Assembly (NCBI GenBank): GCA_021399445.1
Contig: JAJTUQ010000006.1
Coordinates: 558,001 to 622,000, forward strand
Length of the DNA stretch: 64,000 nucleotides
Reading direction: 5' to 3'
Source: Xylogone sp. PMI_703
Taxonomy: Eukaryota; Ascomycota; Leotiomycetes
The number at the start of each line of letters is the position of its first letter. Within the stretch, counting starts at the first letter, position 1. Positions 22,391 through 34,490 of this stretch are shown piece by piece. The position numbers and the translations under genes are program-made. The notes under the pieces were generated by a model. The model was not told where the DNA came from, did not search any database, and saw nothing but the letters and a program-made list of their open reading frames with translations.

Positions 22391-24563
22391 ATGGAGAAAT
22401 TTGACTTCATAATCGTAGGAGGTAGCACATCCTTGTATCCTTATTATCCTCTATCATATTTTGCATCCCACAATAGAACTAATAACCGATCTAGCCGGCG
22501 CAAGCGGTGCTCTCATTGCGTCTAATCTTTCAAAAAGCCTACCAGCACATAGCGTGTTACTCTTAGAAGCAGGGCCAGACACCCGACACATGCCAATCCG
22601 TAGCTTGTGTAATACATATGCGTTAGCCCTCACAAAGCCAGAACTTGACTATGGATATGTGACGACACCACAAGAAGCTCTCAACGACAGGGAGCTTAGG
22701 TATATGCGTGGGCGTGGTTTAGGAGGTTCTACTGTGACAAATTTTACAGCGTGGACGATTGGAGGTAAGCTTGAATTTGATAGATGGTCAGAGGTCGTTG
22801 GAGATGAGTGTTGGAGATGGGAGAACGTGGAGAAAGTGTATCAGAAGGTAAGCTTGATAGTATCCTAGTTTATTACCAAACATATTATAATGTATAACTG
22901 ACACCTTGTAGCTGGAGAGTTATACCCCAAATATTGCACAGGGCATGGAAGTATATGTGAATGAAGAAGGTCGCGGGACGCAAGGGTAAGTTTCGGCTTC
23001 AGCGAGTTCATCATATACCGGTCTGACACTCCAGCTAGGCCAATTTCTGTATCCACGTATCCCGGATCGGAAAAAGAGTTTAAATCTATTTTAGAGGCAT
23101 TCAAGGAAAGACAAGTGCGTGTAATCTATCTAAGGAAATGTGCATTAACTGATAGGGATCCTAGATTTCATCTAACCTAAAAGTTAACAGGGGTGTGTCA
23201 ATAGGGATGTCACCGCTCGAGGTTACAGCGGACCGTACGGGAAGAGTAACAAGTGCATCGGCTTTCTTAATGGATCCTGCGCCCAATCTGACCATCTGGT
23301 GTAACACGCAAGTTGCTAAAATCATTATTGAAGGAGAAGTCGCAGTAGGAGTAGAACTCACCGATGGTAGAAAAGGTTAACCCACATTTCTCTCAATGTA
23401 TTCATTTTGATGCGAGACACTTACTTTATAAACAGTTCTGGCAAACAAAGAAGTCATATTATCAGCAGGCACAGTTGCAAGCGCTCAGCTTTTGCTTCTT
23501 TCAGGTATCGGTCCCGCGGCTGAACTTTCACCACTCGGGATTTCAGCAAAGAAAGATCTTCCGGGAGTAGGAAAGAATCTTCAAGAACACTGTGGTGCAA
23601 GGCTAGTAGCCAGGATGAAAGCTAAATTCTCGGACCGCCTAAAGTTACAGGCATCTCCTGAATTTCAGAAAGCAGCCCAATCGCCTTTTGACTCGGAGCA
23701 GAAGCCTCCTTTCGATTCTATCCTCACCAATAGTGTCGTTGGGTTTTGCAAGGCCCCGGAATTGTATGACTCGGCTGCATATAAAAGCCTGGATCTCACG
23801 ACGCAAGAATTTATTAAACATGATTCTGTTCCACACGTAGAACTAACTCTTGTAGGCCCATATAATTTCCCTGTTAAGTATAGTTGACTGATAGAAATAT
23901 ACAGGGAGATGGCATCCCCGTCCCCGGATATGACTTTGGAGAAGACTCTTGCCTCTCTGCACTAGGCATCGGCATGAACCTGCAATCCCGAGGGGAAGTG
24001 AGGCTAGCTTCCAATGACATAAAGGACAAGCCGCTTATTGATCTCAAACTACTTTCCCATCCCTTTGATCAGGAAGTAATGGTGGCGGTGATAAGAGGAC
24101 TTCGCTTACTGCTTGAAACTAATGCGGTAAAGCGCGATATGATTGAGTTGGTTTTTGCGCCGAAAAGTGATTCTGTAGATGACATAAAGGTATCTTCATA
24201 TATTTTTGGCTGAAAAGAGGTCACTGACACTTATCTCTTGTTATTAGGATTACCTTATGGCAACTGCATCTGCTGGAATGCACGTCACTGGCACGGCTGC
24301 TATGGGTAAACCTGGAGATAGTAACGCTTGTGTGGATAAAGACTTCCGTTTATACGGAATAGGGAGACTACGTGTAGCCGATATGAGTGTGTGCCCAATA
24401 TTGACGAAGTAAGTTCAATGCCCCTGGGCCTCTCATCCTTGAAAACCTTGATATCGAGTTTCGGACGAACAGGGTACTGACGTCTCCTAGCAATCATACC
24501 CAGTCCACCGCCTATTTGATAGGCCAAATTGCATCCGAAAAACTAGTTGGAGAATACCAATAG
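22391..24563 (+). CDS. GMC (glucose-methanol-choline) family FAD oxidoreductase
   Basis: Nine exons (22391-22421, 22495-22847, 22912-22985, 23039-23114, 23165-23375, 23436-23872, 23905-24189, 24248-24408, 24491-24563) sum to 567 codons (566 residues), normal for the family. The N-terminal ADP-binding motif [14 protein letters not shown] is completed only after the first intron. It is followed by LLLEAGPD, the GMC signature [37 protein letters not shown] (second signature) and the active-site pair [11 protein letters not shown] and [11 protein letters not shown]. No signal peptide is seen, so it is likely intracellular. Members oxidise alcohols, sugars or aryl alcohols, or act in secondary-metabolite pathways. 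The intron at 23873-23904 is only 32 nt long. The gene is intact although both neighbours are damaged. Confidence 0.9.
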
Positions 24564-24731
24564 GTGAAGGTAGAGAACCAAGAAGATGGCACAGAATTAA
24601 ATACCGAAACTTTGAACGTTATGACTATGAAATCATTGTATGTGTGAAATCATAATGGATAACTATGTCTCCTAATCCATATTAATATCAGCAAACTAGA
24701 TACCTAAACTAAATGCCTCTCATCTATATAA

Positions 24732-27700
24732 CTAGCTATGAGATGATTTAAGCAACCGCACAATAGAGTGATGCCCATTTTCAGCCGCCCGTTTCAATGC
24801 AAGTTCATACTGTGTGCCATTAAATATATCTGCTCCAGCATTGAGAAGGAACTGAACCGTGTCGATTCTTCCATGTTCTGCGGCTCCCTCTAGTGCTGTT
24901 CTTCCGTCATGTTCCGCAGGAGGAGCGTTAACATCAGCCCCAGCCTCCAGCAGAAGATAGACAATCCCAAGAAAGCCTCCTATTGCAGCAAACTGCAACG
25001 CAGTTGCACCAAATTTTGGAGCTGGAGATGCGTTAACGTCGGCTCCATATCGAAGCAGCAGCTCCACCATATCTTTGTTCCCGTCTCTACTGGCTCTCTG
25101 CAGAAGCGTATGTGGATAATATTTAGTCACAGCATTAACATCTCCACCCCATTTAAGTAGCAGTCCCACTATGTCGTTGTTACTATTCGTACTCGCTAGT
25201 TGTAGAGGCGTCTGTGAACCATCTTCTATACCTGCTACATTGGGGTTTGCTCCATAGCGAAGTAAAATTTCGACTTCATCTTTCCGCCCGCGCCAAGTAG
25301 CCGACTGTAGAGGCGTGCAACCATTTATGCAAACCCCATTAGGTTTTGCTTGATGTTGAAGTAAAGGCTCCAATATCTCGATATTAACATTGATTTTAGT
25401 TGCAATCATCAGCAACGTTTCATTACTTGCCCAGGAATCCGTATGAAAACAATCACCGAAACACATATAAGTCTTGGAGTTTGACAGGAATGAAAACCCT
25501 TTTAGACTCCAGCAACTTTCATATGAAGGCCTCGTAATTTCTTCACCATTACTCTCCACAGCAAATTGTGCACACAGCTTTCTACCAGACCCCTGATTAG
25601 AAACTGTCTGAATTCTAGAATCCGCGAGAATTTGAATATTCATCGGCCACCCTTCCAGCATTTGTTTGCAAGGATGATGTACTAGAGCCCCCTTTTCCGT
25701 ATGATGGAACGCAGCATTTGGATTTGCTCCTAAGTTGAGAAACATGCGAACAATCTTAGGACGAGAACCCCAATGAGATCTCAATGATACATACAAAGCT
25801 ATTGTTGATACATCGATTGATTGTATACCAGGTAAATTACTGTCAATAAAGGCTTGGACCAATTCCTGCCTGCCACGTTGTGCAGCATGACAGAGGCTTG
25901 AACTCCGACGTATCTATTTTCGCTCGATCCGTTATAGTCGTGACATTTTCCAAGGAGGAACTGAAGTTTTGTGAGGTTATATGCTGCCACCACAAGTGCA
26001 TTATCATCATATGGGTTGGCACCTCTAAGGATAAGCAAATTGGCTAGCTGAAGGTTTCCAAGAGAGATAGCAGCCGAGAAAGGTGTATTACCTTTGTAAT
26101 AGCCCGGGTTATTAACAGAAGCACCGTGATCGATCAAATAATTAGCCAAGTCAGAATTTCCTGCTTTAATAGCTACAGCGAGTGCTGTCATACATCCGGA
26201 TCTAGTTTTCCCAAGAGTGTCTACGCTGGCTCCTGCCCCGAGAAGGCATTCGATAACAGACTTGTCTCCCCATTCCACAGGTGAAACTAATGCGTTTTTG
26301 TATGTTTGATGTTTTATGAATCCGCCACAATCACGCCCGGAGCACCAAGAAACTTTCGAGTTCAGAACTGAACCTGCATCAACAAGTTTCTTTACCATAC
26401 TCTTATTTTGTTTCTCGATGGCGGCTTGCAGTGCCGTGGTGCCATGAGGCACTATATTAACATCACCTCCAGCTGACAGGAGCATGTCAAGGATCTCTTC
26501 GTCATTATTTTTGACGGAATTATAAACAGATTTTCCGAACCATTGAAAGATTTGGAATTGGTTTTCTGAACTTTTATCCAGCAAAACGCGAAGGGCTCGT
26601 ATGACCATTAGAACAACACACCTCGATGGATGCAATCAGCTTAGAACCTGACGTTGTCATCCCCGTCAGGGAATGGAGTGTATCTTTTTTGAGCAGGTAT
26701 TCAAGTGTATATACATCTCCTTTGCTTAGCGCTGCTAAAAGAACAGAACTCTTGCCCTCAACGTTTCGATATTTATCGAACTGAGTCGCCGATAGGATCC
26801 GATCGTCGTAGAATCGCAGTGGCCCCGTTTCTGTATCGAACGACGTCGGAGTACCGGTACTTAGCGGATGGCCTATTATGTCATTATTTCTCGTGTCGAT
26901 TGCACGTTTCGTCGATCTCTCCGTCGGCCGCGCTCCAGCCTGTAACATCTTCTGAACAAGAATAGGAACTCCTGAATATATACTCAAATCAAAGGGAGTA
27001 TTTGAATATGGGGTTTGGTGGTAATTCACGTCAGCTCCTCAACTGAGTAACCTTGTAACGATGTTAATGACTGCCAGTTGGCTTTCAGGATGTGGGAGAA
27101 GACGGTAGCTAAATAGAAAACGATCTTCGTGCCAGCTATAGAGACATTCATGCAAAGCGGAAGTAGATTTTTCTGTCAGAGACATCACATAGCCCCCTTC
27201 ATCTATAAAAAGACAGACCAGGTTATAGCTTCTACACATGGATGCTGCTGTCAACGGCGAGTAGCCGCACTCCATGAACCATGGAAGCGAGGCTCGACGG
27301 TCTCGTGCATTAGTTAAATTGATATTGATATTTGCTCCTGCTTTTAAGAGCACATTAACAAGGTTTAAGAGACTAAATGGCTGCTCATCAGAAGCAATGT
27401 AGGGTGTATGATCTTCATATTCGGCAGCTGATGTATCCACTTCGTCTCTTAGCTTATATTTTCGTTGGTAACCACAGTGGTATTTTAATAATTTTGATTC
27501 TTTCATATAAGCACCAAGTATAGCAATGGCAAGTATGCTGCTTTTCCATCCAGCTCCAGGCTGGTCAAGACTCGAGCCAGCTTCGACCAGATCGAGAGCA
27601 AGTCCGATATTACCATGGATGCAAGCAAACTGTAAAGGAGAAAGAGTGTCCGGAATTCTAGAGCATTGACATTTGTGTCCATTTGGATCCCCGCCTGATT

Positions 27701-28792
27701 TAATCGGATACCTCACTACCGTGGTGTCTTGGGCCTCAATAGCACAACGGAAGAGTGACTCGAGTAATGCCTCAGCGGTCGGCCCCTCAATTGATGTGAG
27801 CGCTTTTAAGAGGGATATGCCCCAGTGCTTCCTGAGCCATTGGTATAACTGTTCATGATCCGTTTCTCCCGGAAAGTTGTTCGAAATCAGGAAAGTCGTA
27901 AGGCTTAAGCATTGAGACGTGCTTAGGCTCCCAACCCGCTCGATTGCAAGCCCCTGGGCACATGGCTCTTCCAACAGGGCTGAGGTTGGGAGCAACGAAT
28001 TGATCCTGGAAAGCGGTTGTTGAAAACTGCTGGCTTTCGAGAACCCATTTCTAAATACAGCTGTGAGCGCTGAAGTACCGGTGACCCGAGGATTGGATGC
28101 CTCTGGTATCAATCACAGTGATTAGCATCGGTATCATAACTTTCAGACCCTATAGGCCAGCACATAACACTTACCGTGGAGGGATTGCAAATGTTCATTG
28201 AACTGAAAAATTGGAAGGTTTCCGAAAACAAGCCTATATACCGGTTGCGTGGGTGGTGTGCGTACCTGGACTCCAGGAGGGGTTTGAGGAGTATCAGCTA
28301 TATTGGGAATGTCAGTCAAGCTTTGTTCGGTAACATTTACAAGGCAATTCACCTTGTGCTTGTTCAATAGATGACATGTAGCCTTGTCGCAGAGTTTCCT
28401 TTCGAATCCTTTCCGTCGGCACTAGTTTTCCATCCATATACACGGCAGTTGCATTGCCCCCTCTCTGTCGTATTTTCTGGCCTATTATTTTCCAGCCCTT
28501 TTTCTGATCTGTTCTTCCTGAGTCCCTAACTCTTGAATTGCATCTCGTACTGGGCTTTCCTATACGAGGTCAGACTTTCAATTTCCAGAAAGCCTCTATT
28601 AAACAAAGCACTTGCGTTTTCGAAACCATAATGCCGCTTCATGAATCCCATTGCGGTTACATGTTCCCCGTCTTCTTTCGTCCCTTCATTTCTACTGGGA
28701 GGGCTCGTCAAAGGATATCCCTTTGTAATATAGAGGTCATGTATGATATTTTTATATCGCGCCCACTCTTGAGAGGCTGTAGACTGAGACAT
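24732..28792 (-). pseudogene. Clr5-domain ankyrin-repeat protein, inactivated
   Basis: ATG 28792 opens a Clr5-like N-terminal domain (ASQEWARYKNIIHDLYI .. KRHYGFENA .. KAQYEMQFKS). Introns at 28298-28352 and 28103-28174 are canonical. The remainder is a long ankyrin array: PLQFACIHGNIGLALDLVEAG, TALQAAIEKQNKSMVKKLVDAG, ALQFAAIGGFLGIVYLLLEAG, ending at 24732. Lesions are a TAG at 28526-28528 where the Clr5 domain normally has Trp, a one-base insertion just after it (about 28495-28510), a TGA at 27039-27041 (LLS-stop-GADVN, expected Arg), and frame changes near 26600 and near 25880. The family is common in Pezizomycotina, and its function is largely uncharacterised. The gene is clearly non-functional as read. 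Confidence 0.85.
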
Positions 28793-29562
28793 GATGGAAT
28801 CCAATGATACCTCTTCGATTCTGTTCTGAGATGCGGTAAGAGAAGTCAAAAGAGTGGTAAAAAGATAGAGGTGTATAAAGTAGATTTCGGATTTTGAACC
28901 CTGATCTGCAGGACTGATATGAGAGATTGAATAAGAAAGCCATATTTTCAGACATGTCGACTAAGGTGCTGGGTTTATAGGTTTGGTCTGCGCTTTAATT
29001 TTCAGCCACGATTTCAGCCACGTCGTAGACCGGGTGCAGTTTAAGAGGCGGTGATTGGTCAGAGTCCAAAATCTTCTGGAAGGGGCCAACCGCCCGGAGC
29101 AGTCTTGAGCTTCTGAAAAAAACGGTCATACGAAGCGCATGTGGGTAGCTCAGCCATCACTCCGAGCCAAAGTGCAGTCTCAACCCGCGATCTGACCCGG
29201 GTCCTGTTGCTCCCTCACGCACCCCCCTAATAGCCGGCACTGTCTCAGATCTGGCTCTGGTTGGAGGATTTGGGGCACTGTCCAATAATGATGCAGATAA
29301 CTTTAAGGAAGGCTTACCTACCAGTGTTAGCGCCGGGCGAGTCTCTGTCTTGTCCCGTACGCTTACCTTGGAAGTAGGTGTGTGCCGTGCCCTGTGCCCA
29401 CGTTGATTTATAGTAGTAAATTTTGGTTTTTTGGTGTGTTGGGGTGGGCACAATCTTTTGTGTCCAGTGTCCATCTTGAGTGGTTAAACGCAGTTGATAA
29501 ATAGCCGTAATCGAGCTTCCTTAAGTTAAATCAGACATTCAAGTGTAAATTTTAGGTTCCAA
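28793..29562. other. intergenic, no recognisable gene
   Basis: This spacer would contain the former promoter of the Clr5-ankyrin gene. An 11-nt motif (TTTCAGCCACG) occurs twice almost in tandem near 29000-29024. A GC-richer part at 29150-29470 has a 105-codon minus frame without recognisable features. Confidence 0.5.
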
Positions 29563-29727
29563 ATGTCCCTGACAGCCGAAGCAATTATCGCACTTATAGC
29601 GCTCCTTGTTAGCTGCGGGCCCCCATTGGTTATAATACTGCGATGGATATATACGCATAGGGGGAAACAAGAAACGGACCTAGGTCCGCCTCCGGAAGTT
29701 CCAAAACAACTTTTGCACATTGACTAA
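29563..29727 (+). CDS. possible small single-span membrane peptide (54 aa)
   Basis: The ATG at 29563 opens 54 codons, stop at 29725-29727. The product begins MSLTAEAIIALIALLVSCG and continues through PPLVIILRWIY to a basic-then-acidic tail (THRGKQETD, PPPEVPKQLL). The layout is one strong hydrophobic span of about 25 residues, a positive patch after it and a short hydrophilic tail, as expected for a small tail-in membrane protein. It could instead be the first exon of a longer gene. No family can be named. The prediction rests on composition and clean initiation only. Confidence 0.4.
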   Translation: MSLTAEAIIALIALLVSCGPPLVIILRWIYTHRGKQETDLGPPPEVPKQLLHID

Positions 29728-31416
29728 CTGATCTTCCAAAGAAGGTAGTAGATCACAACGGACTTCGGATCCGCGATTAGAGAGCAATGCAAATCCTTGA
29801 AACGGAGTCTCGAGTTCCTCCCCTCTTAGAATATGGTTCGTGAAGTCTATCTCGGCGTGCTATTCAGTGAAAATCACTAACCTATTTGCGTTGGAATCTC
29901 AGAAGCATTTACAACTACTTTCCAGTCTCGACGTCATACATGGCGGGGTGTGTAGAAGAGATTTCGATCTTTCAAGCTCTGATGGGGGATTTTGTTCTGT
30001 GATATTAGGCGTAGGCACATGGGACTCCCTAGGGAAGTTGCAACTCCTTTGCTTACTGCGACTCTATTTCTGGGTTGCTATCGCTTGGGATGTATTTTGT
30101 TAGAAGCAGAAAAGAGATCTTCGGTATTAGAAAATACTTGGTGCAAGTTTTCACGAGGTTATTTCGGAAATCGTATCTAGCAACTGTACACCGCTTGCCT
30201 TACTCTCCTTTTATTCCTGTTTGAAGTGAGTGAATTAAAATACACTGGTATTTACTGAGAAATATTCGCATCCTGTTATCGAATAGTATTACCTTGATCG
30301 CTATATATGGGAATGAATAAACTTATTGTAGACCCCAGTCGTTGCGACGATATCCGAGATAGAGAAGTCCGAACCGCGTAGCGCGACATTGGTACTTAAA
30401 ACCCCTTCAAACAGAGCTCCATTATTTTATCATACTTGCTAGGCCTAACGCAGTCTAGTAGCTGTTTTATTACTCGAAATTCTTCTATGTCAATATACTT
30501 TTTTTTTTTTTTCCGGCACTTTCTTCGGTACATATTAAATACTGAGAATGCGAACAGCCGATACGTACTCCCTCCCCCTTGGCACTGTGTTACAGCTCAT
30601 GATATTCTTTTTAACTCAACCTCAAATGTCTGTTGTTTCAGAGCTATTTAACTTACTTGATAACCATATTAGACGGGTCATAAGAAATGAATAGTGAATG
30701 GAACAAGGACAGTAAATTGCTATATGAAGCTGTGTTCAGTTACTGGGCTTTTGTCGGAGGCTTGCGTAGCCAATAGACTAGGCTACAGGCTACAGTTAAG
30801 CGATACACGTAGTGGAGCGAGTGGAGTTACAGGGGCTACCCACTGTATATTAGGAGGTTCAGCGATCAATTTTATTGCATTTGAAGATAAGCAACTCCTA
30901 CCGCACTATGGTCAACTTTGGATTATGGGGAGGACGTGTCTAATAAGTCTATTATTTATACAAAATATCATCTAACAAAGTAAAGATCAAAACTACAAGG
31001 AATTCTATCGCAAATAATGCTGGTACCTAATGCAGCACCCGTGACTTAGGAAAGCATCCTTTGCAGTTCCTGAGGGAAAAATAATGTTTCCAGCGTTACT
31101 ATGTCCAGACTTGATAGAACGAGCAATAACTACCCATCTTTTGACGTTGGGTTGTAGTCAGACCGTGGTTGAATGGCGTGCCCTGAAGAGAATCCGCGGG
31201 AAAGCGTTCACGTAAAGATTCTACGCTCAAATGATTGAAAGTCGCTTCGGATTGGTTATCAGACAAGATTGGTTGTCTACAAGGGAAAGAGGCCAGATAT
31301 TCTTATATTAGAGACTATTGATGAGATTAAGACCTTATTGCACACCGTCGCCATCATAACTCCCTTGCTAACTAGATACGTAATTGCAAAATCAATTTTC
31401 TCAGTTCCATTCCTCA
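29728..31416. other. intergenic, possible decayed coding traces
   Basis: About 1.7 kb without an intact gene. On the minus strand at about 31040-31240, protein-like peptides appear in three different frames (for example GTPFNHGLTTTQRQKMGSY and VVIARSIKSGHSNAG). This could be an old coding remnant, but I cannot name a family. A run of 14 T lies near 30500. Confidence 0.35.
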
Positions 31417-32198
31417 ATGGCTACATACATAATCACTCAATGCACCATTTCTGATGGCCCTGCTCTCACTGCGGATAACATCCCCGCGTTCTGGCGGGAT
31501 CTGCACTGGATTCTGGCATGGCGCCACAGAACTCTCGAGCATCACGTCGCCGAAGTGACCAAGCGTTTCCCACGTAATCTAATCAACAACCGTGAGACCT
31601 GGCGCCATCAGAAAGCTGTTGATCCAGAAACTGGCGAGATTGTTGGCTACGCTCGATGGATCCTACCATCTACACATGCTACTACTGCTGATGGCGCGCT
31701 GGCATGGCCCGAGGCTGTCATCCCAGCGGTTGGACCAGACGAAGAAGCTGAGATCCGACGGATTGCAAGTACTGCGATCTGGGATCCGAACACTGATTCA
31801 GATGAGCTATTGGTTCCCATACGAGAAATTGAGGAGGAGATTTTGGCAAGAAAACCTTATATGCGTACGCGAAAGCCGTTAACTCAGCTTGAGCCCGTGG
31901 TATATGGAACATATTCAGTTTCTGGTAAGCAGCAGAACTAGATTATTTGGCTGTCCACGCTCGGAACCAAGACAAGTAGATTGCTACGGCTTTGGTACAG
32001 AGTGGTCTGAGAGAGGCCGAGAAGTTTGGCTTGGACGTGTTTGTTAACGCGATGAAGGCAGGGTTCGGAGTGTATAACCGGCTGGGATTCAAAGTCGAGA
32101 AGGAGACTATTTAGGATGATTCCATATATGAAGGCAATGGTGATCATCGTGTTTATCTTATGCTCTATGAACAAAGCCCCGGTCCTCCTGTAGCTTGA
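31417..32198 (+). pseudogene. GNAT-family N-acetyltransferase, inactivated
   Basis: ATG 31417 starts MATYIITQCTISDGPALTAD and runs through a fungal GNAT N-terminal region (NIPAFWRDLHWILAWRH; GEIVGYARWILP). The frame then changes near 31937-31942. The acetyl-CoA-binding half continues as LDYLAVHARNQDK, ATALVQSGLREAEKFGLDVFV, AMKAGFGVYNRLGFKVE and VYLMLYEQ. That half carries TAG at 31977-31979 and TAG at 32112-32114; the second fits CAG to TAG. An ancestral product of about 260 residues is expected. Such enzymes transfer acetyl from acetyl-CoA to amines; the substrate is unknown. The frameshift and two stops together argue for a true pseudogene. Confidence 0.8.
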
Positions 32199-33380
32199 GC
32201 TTTGGCAGATCTGGTGGCTGGATTAGTGAGTAGAGAGAAGTGCTGGGTCATATAGCTTTATGCTAAGCTTCTTTATCATAGGTTATAATAAATAATAATA
32301 ATACTTGAGAAGAAATTATGTTTTTACTTGATAGCAAAGTATGATAAGTCTGTATTCGAGTGAAACTGCAAACATTATGTATTATTTTGCGATTTGTCAT
32401 AATGAATAAGAGCAATCTAGATACGCTATCCTGCGAGATCAACAGAAGCTGGTACATGTTAACAGCATGGCAAACCTATTAGCAAAAGCTTCACTGAGTG
32501 AACTTCCTTTAATGCCGCGTGGCCTGCTTGCTCAGATCCTCGTCATAGGTTACTTTGATGAATCACATTGCTTCACGGGGCGTCCTCCTCAAGTTTGGCA
32601 ATAGACGTACACTATACTACTAAGACACATTATTCTGAGCCTAGAAGAATTAGCTATTAGCCTCAATAAGAAATTTTTACTAGTAACTCCGCGGAAACTG
32701 GTACTAGCCACACCCGCAAGCACTGTAATTATGATGAAGGTTAAAGCCGATGAACAGCAAAATTTGTCAGCACCCGCTGGTGTGCATATAAAGCTTAGCG
32801 CGGAGCAATCTGAGCCCCGACCTAGGATAGCTTACGTATATTTTTACACCTATATGCAGGCGTGGTAAGCTTAAATTCTGACTCCCGTGGTCAGATAGTT
32901 TATTTGGTCAGAATATAACGTCCTACAGAGGCTTACTCCTTCCAAATGAACCGAGGTGCCTCTACTCCGCGCATACATGTGATGAGTATGGGGTATTCAT
33001 GAATAATAATGGCTTCGGACTTATTTCTTTGACCAACGAGCTCTGTAACACAAGGTTTTGAACCAGAGACTATGAGTTACTCATCATTGCGCATCACGGC
33101 GTTAAAGGTTGCTTACGGATGATTTCCTAGAATGGAATAAGGTCGGCCTCGTACCATCACGGGTTATGAATCTATATCCAATCATAATTGCCTAATAGTA
33201 TGTGATAGTTGACTTGGTGATACAATTAAATAGTTATATGTCAGTCATTTACTGGGTATTACTTCGAGCAAGATCATCGACTGATAGACACCAAGCAGAC
33301 CTTATATTGACCGTCTACCTACTACCTACTATCGACTATTCACTCAGCCTCATACTATACCTTAATTGAGAAGCACGACA
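32199..33380. other. intergenic, promoter side of the MDR gene
   Basis: An AT-rich spacer of 1.2 kb with no recognisable coding sequence. The last 100-200 nt before 33381 contain repeated CTACCTACTACC/ATCGACTATT-type pyrimidine-rich leader sequence, as expected for a fungal 5' UTR. Confidence 0.5.
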
Positions 33381-34490
33381 ATGGCCAGCTTACCTACATC
33401 CATGCGCGCCCTCGTCGTGAAAGGTCCTGGAGATGGGGCCGTGGAAAGCGTTCCTGTTCCACAGCCTGGACCTGGAAGTGTCATTGTGCATGTCCTTCAT
33501 GTTCTAGTCTACCAGCTCACCCCGGATTTCTTCTACGGCACCACCGCAAACCCAAACCTGAAACTCCAGTACCCTCTAGTTTTCGGCGGCGGTGCCGTTG
33601 GCCGGATCGCTGCTATTGGACCTGACACTACCGCATTCCAGCCGGGTCAACTGGTGCTCATCGAACCATTTCTCCGTGCTCGAGATGATCCCAATAGGGG
33701 TGTTGTTTGGGGTGGCTACGACGGCTTTGACGAACCGACAAGACGTTTCGTCAGGGAAAACTGGCGGAATGGTGCCTGGGCTGAATACGTTCGTGCCCCC
33801 TTAGAGAACACTTGGGCGCTGGATGAGGACAAGCTCATTGGGAAGCTGGGACTTCAGCCTCAGGACCTACCACACTTAGCGATCCTCCTCGTCGCGTATG
33901 GCGGCCTTCGCAAGATCGATGTTAAGGCTGGAGAGACGGTACTTGTTGCCCCTGCTACGGGGCTCTTCAGCGGTGGTGTGATCGCCATTGCCAGAGCCCT
34001 GGGCGCCAATGTCATTGCTGGCGGTCGTAACGTTGAGAAGCTAGAGGCGCTGAAGGCTCGTTTCCCAGGTATTCGAACGGTGCAGCTTAAAGGGGGCTCT
34101 GAAGACGCTGCTACTATTCAAGCCTTCGGTCCCATCGATGTGTTTGTTGATGTGAGCTCTGCGGCTGCCACGGATGCTCCTTATCTGGGCTCCTGCATTG
34201 CCAGTGTACGTAAGGGAGGCAGGGTCTGCTTCCTGGGCGGTCGTGGAGATACCACAATTCCTATTCCGTATCTAGCAGTGATGCTCAATGAGATCACCAT
34301 ACGGGGTTCGCTCATGTATGACCCAGAACATGTCCGTGGGCTCATCCAGCTGGCTGAGTCGGGCGTATTGAAGCTCGGTGCTGAAGGGGGGTTTGAAGTG
34401 ATGGGACCGTATCCGATTGAAGAATATACGGAAGCGCTGGAGCAAGCAAGGAAGTGTTCAGTAGGAAAGATTGTGGTGGTGAATCCATAA
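33381..34490 (+). CDS. medium-chain dehydrogenase/reductase (zinc-independent MDR)
   Basis: A single exon of 369 residues; the first in-frame ATG is at 33381. The N-terminal GroES-like domain (MRALVVKGPGDGAVESVPVPQPGPG) is followed by a Rossmann domain with VLVAPATGLFSGGVIAIARALGANVIAGG (about residues 190-220), then DVFVDVSSAAA and GGRVCFLGGRG. The catalytic-zinc ligands of classical alcohol dehydrogenases are missing: the GHE motif is replaced by FGGGAVGRI, and the structural four-Cys cluster is absent. It is therefore more likely an NAD(P)H-dependent quinone/enone-type reductase or a secondary-metabolism reductase than a zinc ADH. The reading frame is intact and flanked by long spacers. 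Confidence 0.88.
   Translation: MASLPTSMRALVVKGPGDGAVESVPVPQPGPGSVIVHVLHVLVYQLTPDFFYGTTANPNLKLQYPLVFGGGAVGRIAAIGPDTTAFQPGQLVLIEPFLRARDDPNRGVVWGGYDGFDEPTRRFVRENWRNGAWAEYVRAPLENTWALDEDKLIGKLGLQPQDLPHLAILLVAYGGLRKIDVKAGETVLVAPATGLFSGGVIAIARALGANVIAGGRNVEKLEALKARFPGIRTVQLKGGSEDAATIQAFGPIDVFVDVSSAAATDAPYLGSCIASVRKGGRVCFLGGRGDTTIPIPYLAVMLNEITIRGSLMYDPEHVRGLIQLAESGVLKLGAEGGFEVMGPYPIEEYTEALEQARKCSVGKIVVVNP

Noticed and set aside
30500..30514. Run of T as a terminator or poly-A tail of a retro-element
   Set aside because: No flanking duplication or element body was seen; simple homopolymer.
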